The notes under the pieces: model-generated
Told to the model about the DNA's origin: nothing
The model's database searches: none
The model's input: the letters and a program-made list of their open reading frames with translations, nothing else
Part shown: positions 48,749 to 57,649 of the stretch, piece by piece
Numbering within the stretch: position 1 is the first letter of the stretch
Layout of the letters: each line of letters starts with the position of its first letter
Source of the DNA: Mycobacterium botniense
GTDB lineage: Bacteria; Actinomycetota; Actinomycetes; Mycobacteriales; Mycobacteriaceae
NCBI RefSeq assembly: GCF_010723305.1
Contig: NZ_BLKW01000004.1
Span: 2,108,001 to 2,172,000, forward strand
Direction of reading: 5' to 3'
DNA length: 64,000 nucleotides
Made by a program: the position numbers and the translations under genes

Positions 48749-49407
48749 CCGATTCCGCTGACCAGCCGCCCGGTGTCAGGTTCGCGGTCCTCGAGGTGGC
48801 TCCGGAACCTTACGCGGTCACCCCGGTGCTGACCGCGCGCGTGGGTGTCGTTGCACCCGACGACGAACCCGTACATGCCATCGCCCTGCGCTGCCAGGTC
48901 CGCATCGATCCGGTGCGCCGCGGCTACTCCGACGAGGAGGCAGTGGGGCTGCTGGATTTGTTCGGCCCCAGAGAACGCTGGGCGACCACCCAGCACACAT
49001 TCCTGTGGCAGCACGCCACCGCGATGGTTCCCGCGTTCACCGGCACCACCGAGGTAGCGCTGCCCCTGGAGTGCAGCTACGACTTCGAGGTGGCCGCCGC
49101 CAAATACCTGCACGCGTTGCGTGGCGGCGCCGTGCCGTTGCAGTTCTTGTTCAGCGGAACGGTTTTCATGGCCGGTGAACGCGGCTTCTCGGTTCGGCAG
49201 ATCTCCTGGGACTGCGAAGACCGCTATGACATGCCCGTGCAGGTGTGGCAGCAGCTTATCCGCCTGCACTACCCCGACAGCGGATGGGTGCGGCTGTCTC
49301 ACGACACGGTGAACGCGCTCGCTGCCTACAAGTCGGCGCGCGGGCTGCTCAGCATCGATGACGCGGTGAACGCACTGTTGGGGGCGGCTCACCAGGAGGC
49401 GCGATGA
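48745..49407 (+). CDS. Hydrogenase-associated DUF6084 protein
   Basis: 220 residues from ATG 48745, which overlaps the previous stop. Mostly beta-sandwich-like: FAVLEVAPEPYAVTPVLTARV, AIALRCQVRIDPVRRGYS, LLDLFGPRERWATT, FTGTTEVALPLECSYDFEV and the conserved AAAKYLHALRGGAVPLQFLFSG (cited in part). I recognise DUF6084, again known only from actinobacterial hydrogenase neighbourhoods. ATGA overlap with the next gene. Confidence 0.75.
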   Translation: MTDSADQPPGVRFAVLEVAPEPYAVTPVLTARVGVVAPDDEPVHAIALRCQVRIDPVRRGYSDEEAVGLLDLFGPRERWATTQHTFLWQHATAMVPAFTGTTEVALPLECSYDFEVAAAKYLHALRGGAVPLQFLFSGTVFMAGERGFSVRQISWDCEDRYDMPVQVWQQLIRLHYPDSGWVRLSHDTVNALAAYKSARGLLSIDDAVNALLGAAHQEAR

Positions 49408-50756
49408 GCGCGAAGTGGGATCGGGTCCGTGCGGTCGCTGATGCGGTTCTCTACGAGGGATACCTGCTCTACCCGTACCGCGCCACGTCGACCCGCAACC
49501 GATCACGATGGCAGTGGGGTGTTGTGGGGCCACCCGACGCAGCTGACGCCGGGCTGGGCGAAGATGACAGCATCTCAGCCCAGTTCCTTGTCGATCGGGT
49601 AGCGGCACTGGCGCTGGTAGTGCGCTTTCTGCAGCTGCAGCACCGCGGCGCTGAGCGGGATACCGGCTGCCGGCGTTACCAGCCGGTTGATGAACTCACC
49701 ACCGAAGCGGGGTCCTGGCTCTCGTGGGACGAAGCGGTAGAACGCGAGTTATCTTTCGGCCCTTTGGAATTAGCGGAGTCACCTGCCCAATGGACGCTAC
49801 CGGTGACCGCCCCGGCCGGAACCGAAATCGAAACAGTCAGCGGCGGCAGGCTGGTGCGGACAAGGCAGGAGGTGCGTGCGGAGCTGCACGTCAGTGTCGA
49901 GCCGGACGACAGCTCATTTCGGGTCACCACCATACTGCGCAACACCGGCGCCGCTGCCATCGACAGGAGCGACGCAATCGCACGATCTCTCATCGGCACT
50001 CACATCATCGCAGAAGCCGTTGGTGGCGAATTTATTTCACTGCTCGAGCCGCCAGAGCATGCCGCCGCCGCGGCGGCTCGCTGCCGACAGCATCGATGCT
50101 TCCCGGTGCTGGCCGGCCAGGCCGGTGAGCGCGATCTGTTGTTGATCTCGCCGATCATCCTCTACGACTATCCCGAGATCGCCGAGCAAAGCCAAACCGC
50201 ACTCTACGATTGCACTGAGATCGATGAATTGCTCACGCTGCGGGTGATGACCATGACCGACCAAGAGAAAGCAGAAGCGCGGGCCACCGATCCGCTGGCC
50301 GCCCAGATCATCGACCGCTGCGAGGCAATGTCGCCAGAGGAACTCCAGCGTCTGCACGGTGTGCTGCACGATCCGCATGGCGAACAGAGTGCCCCCGACC
50401 CCGGGCTCATTCCGGAAATACCCGAGGGCTCGGACTGGTGGGATCCACTGGCGGACACCGCAGTACGTCCGGAAGTCGATGCGGTGCTGGTGAACGGTGT
50501 CCGGGTGGCGCGCGGCAGCCGTGTGCGGCTGCATCCGGCCCGCCGCGCCGACGCACAGGACCTGTTTTTCGCGGGGAAAACCGCACACGTCACCTCAGTG
50601 CACGAAGACGTCGACGGCAACCGGCACGTCGGTGTCGTCGTCGACGATGACCCGGCCGCTGACTTGCACGAGTGGTATGGCCGCTACTTGTACTTCTCCC
50701 CCGACGAAATCGAACCGCTCGATATGAAACACACCGGCACTGAAAGGAGTCCGTGA
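49404..50756 (+). CDS. Large hydrogenase-cluster protein of unknown function
   Basis: 450 residues, no family recognised. The N-terminus has AVLYEGYLLYPYRATSTRNR, which recurs in homologues at this locus. The middle is beta-rich with charged loops and mentions no obvious cofactor motif. An acidic helix follows (about 295-340: TDQEKAEARATDPLAAQII). The C-terminal about 90 residues look like a small SH3-like barrel (GVRVARGSRVRLHP, GKTAHVTSVHEDVDG, HVGVVVDDDP, YLYFSPDEIEPL). Translationally coupled to DUF6084 upstream and to a 43-codon membrane peptide downstream, so its product is probably needed in step with the hydrogenase. Confidence 0.7.
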   Translation: MSAKWDRVRAVADAVLYEGYLLYPYRATSTRNRSRWQWGVVGPPDAADAGLGEDDSISAQFLVDRVAALALVVRFLQLQHRGAERDTGCRRYQPVDELTTEAGSWLSWDEAVERELSFGPLELAESPAQWTLPVTAPAGTEIETVSGGRLVRTRQEVRAELHVSVEPDDSSFRVTTILRNTGAAAIDRSDAIARSLIGTHIIAEAVGGEFISLLEPPEHAAAAAARCRQHRCFPVLAGQAGERDLLLISPIILYDYPEIAEQSQTALYDCTEIDELLTLRVMTMTDQEKAEARATDPLAAQIIDRCEAMSPEELQRLHGVLHDPHGEQSAPDPGLIPEIPEGSDWWDPLADTAVRPEVDAVLVNGVRVARGSRVRLHPARRADAQDLFFAGKTAHVTSVHEDVDGNRHVGVVVDDDPAADLHEWYGRYLYFSPDEIEPLDMKHTGTERSP

Positions 50757-50887
50757 TGGCGACACCGCTTGAGATCATAGGGTGGGTGTTTATCGGCATC
50801 ATCGCCCTGGCCGTCCTCATCGGAGTGGTGATGGGACTGGTGAACATTGGGGATGCCCGGCGCTACTTGAAGATCCGGCGCATGTAA
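50756..50887 (+). CDS. 43-residue single-pass membrane peptide (DUF6893-like)
   Basis: Starts on the last base of the previous stop (TGATG, ATG 50756) behind AAGGAGT. One strong membrane helix (about residues 6-29: IIGWVFIGIIALAVLIGVV) followed by a basic tail DARRYLKIRRM. Topology suggests an N-out/C-in anchor. It could tether the soluble hydrogenase or its electron-transfer partner to the membrane. The family resemblance to DUF6893 small proteins is from memory. Confidence 0.75.
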   Translation: MATPLEIIGWVFIGIIALAVLIGVVMGLVNIGDARRYLKIRRM

Positions 50888-50903
50888 CGACCCGGACGGC
50901 CCG

Positions 50904-51395
50904 ATGGCAGCGCGCATCCTGGTGGCCGGCATCGGCAACATCTTCCTCGGCGACGACGGCTTCGGTCCCGAGGTGCTGCGTCACCTTCCGGGCCGGGTCG
51001 CCGAAACCGACGACGTGCGCATCATCGATTACGGGATCGGAGGAATGCATTTGGCCTATGACCTCCTGGACGGCTGGGATGCGTTGGTGCTCGTCGACGC
51101 GCTACCCGACCAGGGCTCCCCTGGAACAGTGCATGTCTTCGAGGCCGATCACGCGTCGCTGTGTTCTGCCGCGGCACTGGATGCGCATGGCATGGACCCG
51201 GGGACGGTGTTCGCCAGTCTGCGTGCCCTCGGCGGCGAGCCTCCGCGCACCATCGTGGTGGGGTGCGAAGTCGCCGACATCGCAGAGGGGATGGGTCTGA
51301 GTGAGGTGGTCCGGGCAGCTGTTCCGAACGCGGTGGCGGCAGTCGAGTCGACGGTGTCGATGCTGCAGGGCCGCGATGCGATACGAAAGGTCTAG
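50904..51395 (+). CDS. Hydrogenase maturation endopeptidase (HyaD/HycI family)
   Basis: 163 residues. N-terminal VAGIGNIFLGDDGFGPEVL holds the first Ni-ligand acid. DALVLVDALPDQGSPGTVHV holds the second Asp, and AHGMDPG the His. It clips the C-terminal peptide of the large subunit after Ni insertion. Sole protease in the window, so it presumably serves hhyL. 16 bp after the membrane peptide and 3 bp before hypC. Confidence 0.92.
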   Translation: MAARILVAGIGNIFLGDDGFGPEVLRHLPGRVAETDDVRIIDYGIGGMHLAYDLLDGWDALVLVDALPDQGSPGTVHVFEADHASLCSAAALDAHGMDPGTVFASLRALGGEPPRTIVVGCEVADIAEGMGLSEVVRAAVPNAVAAVESTVSMLQGRDAIRKV

Positions 51396-51398
51396 ATC

Positions 51399-51656
51399 AT
51401 GTGTCTGGGGATTCCGGGCCAGGTTGTCCGGATGCTCGACGGCTACGGCGGCCAGCTGGCGCTGGTCGACGTTGCCGGTGAGACCCGCAAGGTCAATGTC
51501 GGGATGCTGCCGGAGGAATCGTTTGCCCCGGGAGACTGGGTGATCATCCACATGGGTTTTGTGGTCGAAAAGACCGACCGGGCCGGGGCCGAGCAGGCGA
51601 TGGCCGGATTGGAGCTGATGGGCCGGGGCAGCGACGACTCGGAGGTGCCGACCTAG
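51399..51656 (+). CDS. hypC: Hydrogenase assembly chaperone HypC
   Basis: 85 residues starting MCLGIPGQVV; Cys2 is essential for carrying the Fe(CN)2CO unit with HypD. OB-fold with VDVAGETRKVNVGMLPEE and GDWVIIHMGFVVEK. Last gene of the operon. HypD, HypE and HypF are not found here and must be encoded elsewhere. Confidence 0.94.
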   Translation: MCLGIPGQVVRMLDGYGGQLALVDVAGETRKVNVGMLPEESFAPGDWVIIHMGFVVEKTDRAGAEQAMAGLELMGRGSDDSEVPT

Positions 51657-51694
51657 CCGCGGCGACGGTGCGGGGCCGCCGCGTCCCGCGTGCG

Positions 51695-52639
51695 CTAGGG
51701 GAAACCGAGCCGCAGGTACGCCCGGATCGTGGTACCCGTTGGCGCGGCATACATGCGGACGAGATCTGCGACCGCGTTGACCAGGAACAGCCCACGGCCG
51801 CCGGGGCCGTCGCCACTCGGCAGCCTGCGCCCGGCCAGCGGATCGTCGAGGCAACCACGATCACTGGCCTCACACACGAGATGCCCGTGGGATGGCCAGA
51901 AAGCGAGCTGGCATGGCTGTCCTGCGTGCTGCAGGCTGTTGCTAGCCAACTCGGTCACGATCAGCAGCAGGGACTCCAGACGTTCCCGGGACAGGCCGAA
52001 CTGGCGGGCGTAGTGCGCGGCGAAAGTCCGCGCCGAACCCAGATCGGCGTGCGCCCTGACCGTGTAGCTGACCGCCATCGCATCGCGGACCAGGGGCCGG
52101 TGATGACGGGTTAGCGCGTCGTGCGGCGCGAATTCGGCGCAGCGGTCCGTCGACCCAGACTGCCACAGCAGCGGATGTGTCATGCGCGCGTCCGCCAGCG
52201 CACGGTCAGCGAGCCGGCTTGTGTCATACGGGCATAGCGCCGTCATCTCGCAGCCGTCGAACAGCAGGTTACACAGAGCCTCACTTTCGACACATACGGC
52301 ATATTCGTCCACACTTCGTCCCGGCCACACCGGTTCTCCGACGATTCGCACCCGCCGATCGCGGTGTTCGGTGGCGAAGCCATCCATCACACCCAGCATC
52401 CGGGCAGGGTTGCGGCCGATCTCCGTCATATCGGCCATCGCCACGTTGGCCGCCGCGTCGCCCAGGGCGCCGCGCAGCATCGCCAAGTTGCGTGTGGGTA
52501 CTCCGACCAGCACGGGCTGGCCCAGAGCCAGCCCGTCGAGAATGAAGGGCAGCACCTGATCGAGGTATTGCTGCTCGCAGCCATATAACAGCGCCGCATG
52601 CACGAAACCGCTCGCTTCGGCGGTTGTGGTCGTGGACAT
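51695..52639 (-). CDS. RsbA-like anti-sigma regulator (MEDS domain plus HATPase)
   Basis: 314 residues. The N-terminal half (about 10-165) resembles a MEDS/DcmR sensory domain: HAALLYGCEQQYLDQVLPF, VLVGVPTRNLAML and CPYDTSRL. The C-terminal half is a GHKL ATPase of the RsbW/anti-sigma type: N-box LIVTELASNSLQHAG, G1-like EASDRGCLDDPL and G2 GPGGRGLFLVNAVADL. It probably phosphorylates or sequesters a partner in stress or redox signalling. Convergent with hypC, 38 bp apart, so not part of that operon. Confidence 0.82.
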   Translation of the reverse strand: MSTTTTAEASGFVHAALLYGCEQQYLDQVLPFILDGLALGQPVLVGVPTRNLAMLRGALGDAAANVAMADMTEIGRNPARMLGVMDGFATEHRDRRVRIVGEPVWPGRSVDEYAVCVESEALCNLLFDGCEMTALCPYDTSRLADRALADARMTHPLLWQSGSTDRCAEFAPHDALTRHHRPLVRDAMAVSYTVRAHADLGSARTFAAHYARQFGLSRERLESLLLIVTELASNSLQHAGQPCQLAFWPSHGHLVCEASDRGCLDDPLAGRRLPSGDGPGGRGLFLVNAVADLVRMYAAPTGTTIRAYLRLGFP

Positions 52640-52793
52640 GCCCCATCCCCGCTCGCCATGCCCCGACCGCTACTAAGGCTACCGGTCCCGAATCGGGCCC
52701 GCACCCAGGGCCGCGGGCGTCGAGATGACAACCGATCCGGTAGCGCAACCGAGCGTCGTCACCGGCGCCATCAGCGTTAGCGCACACCCGAAC

Positions 52794-53990
52794 TCAACAT
52801 GTCAACACCATGCACCCGGCAATGGGGCCGCCGCCGACGCCGATGACGGCGACCTCTGGGCGCCGGGGCACCTGCCGCTCCCCGGCCTGGCCGCGCAGCT
52901 GCAGACACGCCTCGTGCAGCACCCAGTAGCCGTGCATCCGCCCAGCCGACAGTTGTCCGCCATAGGTGTTCAGCGGCAGCGCGCCGTCGCGGGCGATGCG
53001 GGTAGCCCCCTCGACGAACGGACCGCCTTCGCCGTCACCGCAGATGCCGAGGGCTTCCAGCCAGGCGATGGTCAGAAACGTGAACCCGTCGTACAGTTCC
53101 GCGATGTCGATATCGGTGGGCTTCAGGTCGGTGCGCGACCACATTTGCGCCGCCGCATCAACCGACGCCATCTTGGGATAATCCGGGCGGTGAAACCAGC
53201 CGCCCGCACCGTTCGACCCGCCGATAGCCTCCACCGCGACCGGCCGGTGCGGACAGTCGGCAGCATAGTCGGCGGCCGACACCACTACCGCGATCGACCC
53301 GTCGACGGGCACATCGCAGTCGAGCAGTCCAAACGGTGACGACACCGGCCGCGCAGCGAGGTAGTCTGCCATTGTCATCGGTTCGCGGTACACGGCAAGG
53401 GGATTCAGTGCTGCGTTGCGACGGCTGTTGATCGCCAGCCAGCCCAGTTGCTCTTTGGTGGTCCCGTACAGCTCCATATGGCGGCGACAGTTCAACGCCA
53501 GCCAGTTCGCCGCGGAATAGGCGTGCGCCGCAACAAGATCAGCGACATCATCCATTGGGCCGATCGCCGGTCGATCACCATCTGCTGGCGAGTCGACGAT
53601 CCGCGCCAGCGGTGGACGCGGCGCGTCCGCGGCGGACGCTGAGGTCGGCACACTGCCGCCGATCATCTGTACGGTCCGGTAGACCAGCACATGCCGAGCC
53701 CGCCCTTCGGCGACCGCACGACACGCCGACATCACCGGGGTCAGCAGCCCGCCGGTGTCGAACCCGCTCGTGCAGTCGACCGCCGCAAGGTGCAGCGCGG
53801 CGGTGACCTCAGCCGCCGCGGTATCACCGAGAGTCGCGATTCCGTCGATATCCCCGGGAGTCAAGCCGGCGTCGCTGATCGCCGCCTGCACGGCCTCCAG
53901 GGTCAGTTCGAGGCCCGGGATGCCGGTGCGGCGCCCGATTCGCGAGATGCCGACTCCGGACAGGATCGCAGCCTTCTCGAAATACCGCAT
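52794..53990 (-). CDS. Thiolase-superfamily lipid-transfer-type protein
   Basis: 398 residues from ATG 53990 (MRYFEKAAILSGVGISRIGR); upstream in-frame residues overlap the DUF35 gene's promoter and are dropped. Nondecarboxylating thiolase fold of the SCP-x/Ltp group: LTLEAVQAAISDAGLTPGDIDGI, AELYDGFTFLTIAWLEALG and a C-terminal GGQLSAGRMHGYWVLHEA. The usual nucleophilic Cys context is replaced (FDTGGLLTP) and the GHP motif reads GRM, so classical thiolase chemistry is unlikely. Such proteins with a DUF35 partner act as retro-aldolases on steroid-CoA side chains, which is the best guess here. Confidence 0.8.
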   Translation of the reverse strand: MRYFEKAAILSGVGISRIGRRTGIPGLELTLEAVQAAISDAGLTPGDIDGIATLGDTAAAEVTAALHLAAVDCTSGFDTGGLLTPVMSACRAVAEGRARHVLVYRTVQMIGGSVPTSASAADAPRPPLARIVDSPADGDRPAIGPMDDVADLVAAHAYSAANWLALNCRRHMELYGTTKEQLGWLAINSRRNAALNPLAVYREPMTMADYLAARPVSSPFGLLDCDVPVDGSIAVVVSAADYAADCPHRPVAVEAIGGSNGAGGWFHRPDYPKMASVDAAAQMWSRTDLKPTDIDIAELYDGFTFLTIAWLEALGICGDGEGGPFVEGATRIARDGALPLNTYGGQLSAGRMHGYWVLHEACLQLRGQAGERQVPRRPEVAVIGVGGGPIAGCMVLTC

Positions 53991-54046
53991 GACCACCGTC
54001 CGTACGCCCAGCTGCTCATGAACCAGGGTTAATAAACTACACTCGG

Positions 54047-54487
54047 GTGTTTGTGGCCGCCGAGCCGGATTCGCCCGCTGCCCCCGCACGCATCCTTCCG
54101 GACCATCAGCGGGGGCAGCCGTTCTGGACAGGCGGGGCCAGCGGACAGCTGCTGATCGAGCACTGCGACCAGTGCGCCCGCTGGGTGCATCCTCCCGTCG
54201 GTCAATGTTGTGAGTGCGGCAGCCCGCTGGTCGCCCGACCGGTTTCGGGGCGCGGCACCGTGTTCACGTATACGGTCAACTTCCACCCGTTCAACCCCGG
54301 CGTTCCGGTCCCCTACATCATCGCCATCATCGAACTGGCCGAGCAGCAAGACCTGCGGCTGGCGGCTAACATCGTGGACTGCGAACCGGATTCAGTTTTT
54401 TGCGGAATGCCGGTCGAGGTTCGATTCGAACGGCAGGGCAGCGGTCCCGACGCGGTGTTCGTGCCGGTCTTCGCCCCCGCCAACTAG
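54047..54487 (+). CDS. DUF35 OB-fold/Zn-ribbon acyl-CoA-associated protein
   Basis: 146 residues from GTG 54047. A rubredoxin-like zinc ribbon, CDQCARWVHPPVGQCCECGS, is followed by the OB-fold with GRGTVFTYTVNFHPFNPG and PYIIAIIEL. It is divergent from, and only 56 bp away from, the thiolase-like gene. Such pairs form heteromeric complexes (Ltp2-ChsH2 in cholesterol side-chain degradation). The ligand here is unknown. Confidence 0.83.
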   Translation: MFVAAEPDSPAAPARILPDHQRGQPFWTGGASGQLLIEHCDQCARWVHPPVGQCCECGSPLVARPVSGRGTVFTYTVNFHPFNPGVPVPYIIAIIELAEQQDLRLAANIVDCEPDSVFCGMPVEVRFERQGSGPDAVFVPVFAPAN

Positions 54488-54565
54488 GCTGAGCGGACAC
54501 TGCCGCGACAACATCCGTGTGTGTACCCAAACCTTCGATACCGGAATTGTTCTGCGTCCGCTGCG

Positions 54566-56731
54566 CTAGGAGATCAGTGGGTCTCGCGGCATACCGAGAA
54601 TCCGCTCGGCGATCTGATTACGGGTCACCTCCGACGTGCCGCCCGCGATCGCCATCCCGCGGGCGGCGAGCGCCATCCGGCCGACCAGCGCCCCCGGCCC
54701 GTCGGTCAACGCGACCTCCGGCCCAACCAGGTCAGCCCAGATCGCCGCGCCTTCGCCCATGTGCTCGGCGAGCTTCAGCTTGGTGATGTTGCCTTCCGGT
54801 CCCGGACCCGTTCCCTCAACACTGCGGACGACGCGGCGCAAGTTCAGCAACCGCAGTGCATGATCCTGGGCGAGAAAGGCGCCCACACGAACAGTGGCTC
54901 CCGCCAGCCGATCTCGGTGTCGTTGGGCTAACTGCACCAGCTGCGTCGCCACACCCTCGGAGAATGACCCTCCGCCGCCGATGCTGACCCGTTCGTTGCC
55001 CAACGTCGCGCGAGCCACCGTCCATCCGGCATTGGGCTCACCGACCACGTCTTCGTCGGGGACGAACACGTCGTTGAAGAACACCTCGTTGAAGTCTGCG
55101 CCGCCGGTGGCCTGGCGCAGCGGGCGCACCTCGACGCCCGGCGCCTTCATGTCGACGGCCATCGTGGTGATACCGGCGTGCTTGGGCGCATCCGGGTCGG
55201 TGCGCACGGTGGCCAGGCCGCGTCGGCAGTAGTGCGCTCCGCTGGTCCACACCTTCTGCCCGTTGATCTTCCAGCCCCCGGCCACTTTGGTACCGCGCGT
55301 CTTGATCCCGGCCGCATCCGATCCGGCGTCGGGTTCGGAGAACAACTGGCACCACACTTCCTCCTGGCGAAGCGCCGGCTCAACGAACCTCTCGATCTGC
55401 GAAGGAGTCCCGTGCTGGATCAGCGTCAGGATTACCCATCCGGTAATCGAATAGTCCGGGCGTTTGATACCGGCGGCGCGGAACTCTTCGTCGATCACCA
55501 GTTGCTCGACCGCGCCGGCGGCACGACCCCACGGTTTGGGCCAGTGCGGCATGATGTAGCCGGTCTCGATCAGCTTGTCGAGTTGCGATTTTTCGTCCAG
55601 AGCCGCGATCTCGGCGGCATCGGCACGGATCTGCTTGCGCAGCTCCTCGGCCTCGGCCGGTAAGTCCAGGCTATTGCGGCGCATCACACCGGCCGCGGTG
55701 CGCTCGAAGACATCTCGTGCAGGCGCGTCACCGCCGAACAACGCAGCCAGCACCCGCGCGCGGCGCATATGCAGATGCGCGTCGTGCTCCCAGGTGAAGC
55801 CGATACCGCCGTGCACTTGGATGTTGAGTTCGGCGTTGCGCACGTAGGCGGGAAATGCCAGCGCACCGGCAACCGCTGCCATAAGGCGGAACTGCTCCTC
55901 GTCTTCGGCGGCGGCGCGCGACGCGTCCCACACCGCGGCCGCCGCGGACTCGGCTTCCACCAGCATGTTCGCGCAGTGGTGTTTCACCGCCTGGAAGGTG
56001 CCGATGGTGCGGCCGAATTGCTTGCGCACCTTGGCGTAACCGACAGCGGCGTCGACGCAGTCCATCGCACCGCCAACCGCCTCGGCGGCCAGCAGTGTGC
56101 GCGCACGGGCCAGCGCGGCGTCGCGGGCGCCGGGCAGGATATCGCCGGCGGTGAGGCTGACATTGCGCAGGCTCACCCGACCGGAGCGGCGGGTCGGGTC
56201 GAAATTCGCGGGGATGTCGACCGACACGCCCGCGCGGCCGCGCTCCAGTAGCAGCACGTCGTCACCGGCGGCGATCAGCAACAGCTCGGCCAGCCCGGCG
56301 CCCAGCACGATCCCCGCCTCGCCGTCGGCGGTTCCGTCCGTGATGCGCACCTGGCCGTCCAGCCCGACGCCCGCGGTGAGGGTTCCGTCGATCAGCCGCG
56401 GCAAGAGCCGCTGTCGTTGTTCGGTGTTTCCTTCCGTTGCGATCACCGACGAGGTGATCACGGTGGGCACGAATGGCCCCGGCGCCACCGCCCGGCCCAA
56501 CTCTTCGACCACCACCACGAGTTCGGGCAACCCGTAGCCTGAGCCGCCGTGTTCTTCGTCGATATGCAGGCCCAGCCAGCCGAGCTCCACCAGATGCTGC
56601 CAGAATGGCGGGCGGGTTTCGTCAGCCGAGTCGAGCAGCGACCGCGCCGCCCAGCGCGCCTTTTGCGATGTCAAAAACGCGCGGGCCACCTCGGCGAGTT
56701 CGCGGTGATCGTCGGTCAGGGCGATACCCAT
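54566..56731 (-). CDS. fadE22: Double-domain acyl-CoA dehydrogenase FadE22
   Basis: 721 residues, two acyl-CoA dehydrogenase units in one chain (about 1-365 and 375-721). The first has GGSGYGLPELVVVVEELGRA and a C-terminal HGGIGFTWEHDAH. The second has EEVWCQLFSEPDAGSDAAG, KINGQKVWTSGAHYC and GGTSEVTRNQIAERILGMP. It matches the 721-residue Rv3061c by size and position. It oxidises an acyl-CoA, probably sterol- or long-chain-derived, passing electrons to EtfAB. Which half carries the catalytic Glu I could not settle by eye. Confidence 0.9.
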   Translation of the reverse strand: MGIALTDDHRELAEVARAFLTSQKARWAARSLLDSADETRPPFWQHLVELGWLGLHIDEEHGGSGYGLPELVVVVEELGRAVAPGPFVPTVITSSVIATEGNTEQRQRLLPRLIDGTLTAGVGLDGQVRITDGTADGEAGIVLGAGLAELLLIAAGDDVLLLERGRAGVSVDIPANFDPTRRSGRVSLRNVSLTAGDILPGARDAALARARTLLAAEAVGGAMDCVDAAVGYAKVRKQFGRTIGTFQAVKHHCANMLVEAESAAAAVWDASRAAAEDEEQFRLMAAVAGALAFPAYVRNAELNIQVHGGIGFTWEHDAHLHMRRARVLAALFGGDAPARDVFERTAAGVMRRNSLDLPAEAEELRKQIRADAAEIAALDEKSQLDKLIETGYIMPHWPKPWGRAAGAVEQLVIDEEFRAAGIKRPDYSITGWVILTLIQHGTPSQIERFVEPALRQEEVWCQLFSEPDAGSDAAGIKTRGTKVAGGWKINGQKVWTSGAHYCRRGLATVRTDPDAPKHAGITTMAVDMKAPGVEVRPLRQATGGADFNEVFFNDVFVPDEDVVGEPNAGWTVARATLGNERVSIGGGGSFSEGVATQLVQLAQRHRDRLAGATVRVGAFLAQDHALRLLNLRRVVRSVEGTGPGPEGNITKLKLAEHMGEGAAIWADLVGPEVALTDGPGALVGRMALAARGMAIAGGTSEVTRNQIAERILGMPRDPLIS

Positions 56732-56878
56732 CGGTGCCCTCCTCGGGGACGAGCCGGCCGTGCACTGAGTGTAGTGAGATGGTGGCGCGCGAAAGCCGCC
56801 GGGCGACGGTCGAGCCGGGCTTGCCGCGCAGCCGCGGCTGCGGTCACCGCCGTGCCCCGCGGCCGGCGGCGGGCGCGG

Positions 56879-57649
56879 TCATTTGGGCGCGAAACGCTGT
56901 CCGGCGTCGAGCCGCAGACATTGGCCGTTGAGCATGGGGTTATCCACGATGGCCGCCACCAGCTTGGCGAACTCCTCAGGCCGGCCCAGCCGACGCGGGA
57001 ACGCCGCGTCCTTGGTCAGCGCGGTGGCGTAGTCCTCGGGAATCCCCTTGGTCAGCCCGGTGGCGAACAGGCTGGGGGCGATGGCCAGCACCCGGATGCC
57101 CAGCGACCCCAGATCGCGTGCCATCGTCAGACACATTCCGGCGATCGCGGCTTTGGCTGCGGTGTAGGCGACTTGGCCGATCTGGCCTTCGAAGGCCGCG
57201 ATCGAGGAGGTGTTGATGATGACCCCGCGTTCCCCGGTTGTTTCGGGGTCCTCGGGTTCGTTCTTGCTCATGTGCCACGCCGCCAGCCGGCTGATGTTGA
57301 AAGTGCCGATCAGGTTGAGATCCACCACGGAGCGAAAGGATTCGAGATCATGCGGACCTTCTTTCGTCAATGTCCGCTTGGCGATTCCGCCTCCGGCGGT
57401 CGTCACCGCGACGTGCAGCCCGCCGAGACCTTCGACCGCGGCCTGCAAGGCCTCCTCGGTGCCGGTGAAGTCGGTGACGTCCACCGGGTAGAACTCGCCG
57501 CCGACACCGGCGGCCACCTCTTTGCCCTCCGACGCCTCGCGGTCAAGTATTGCCACCCGGGCGCCGCGGGCGGCCAGCAGCTCGGCGCTGGCGCGGCCCA
57601 TCCCCGACGCGCCACCGATGACGACCACCTTCTTGCCGTTGATCTCCAT
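56879..57649 (-). CDS. Type II 3-hydroxyacyl-CoA dehydrogenase-like SDR
   Basis: 256 residues. NAD motif VVVIGGASGMGRASAELLA, NNAG equivalent TTAGGGIAKRT, and catalytic residues in IINTSSIAAFEGQIGQVAYTAAK (Ser and YTAAK; cited in part). The insert near PEDPETTGERGVI is typical of HSD17B10-like 3-hydroxyacyl-CoA dehydrogenases. It would fit with fadE22 in a beta-oxidation unit, 147 bp upstream on the same strand. Confidence 0.87.
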   Translation of the reverse strand: MEINGKKVVVIGGASGMGRASAELLAARGARVAILDREASEGKEVAAGVGGEFYPVDVTDFTGTEEALQAAVEGLGGLHVAVTTAGGGIAKRTLTKEGPHDLESFRSVVDLNLIGTFNISRLAAWHMSKNEPEDPETTGERGVIINTSSIAAFEGQIGQVAYTAAKAAIAGMCLTMARDLGSLGIRVLAIAPSLFATGLTKGIPEDYATALTKDAAFPRRLGRPEEFAKLVAAIVDNPMLNGQCLRLDAGQRFAPK

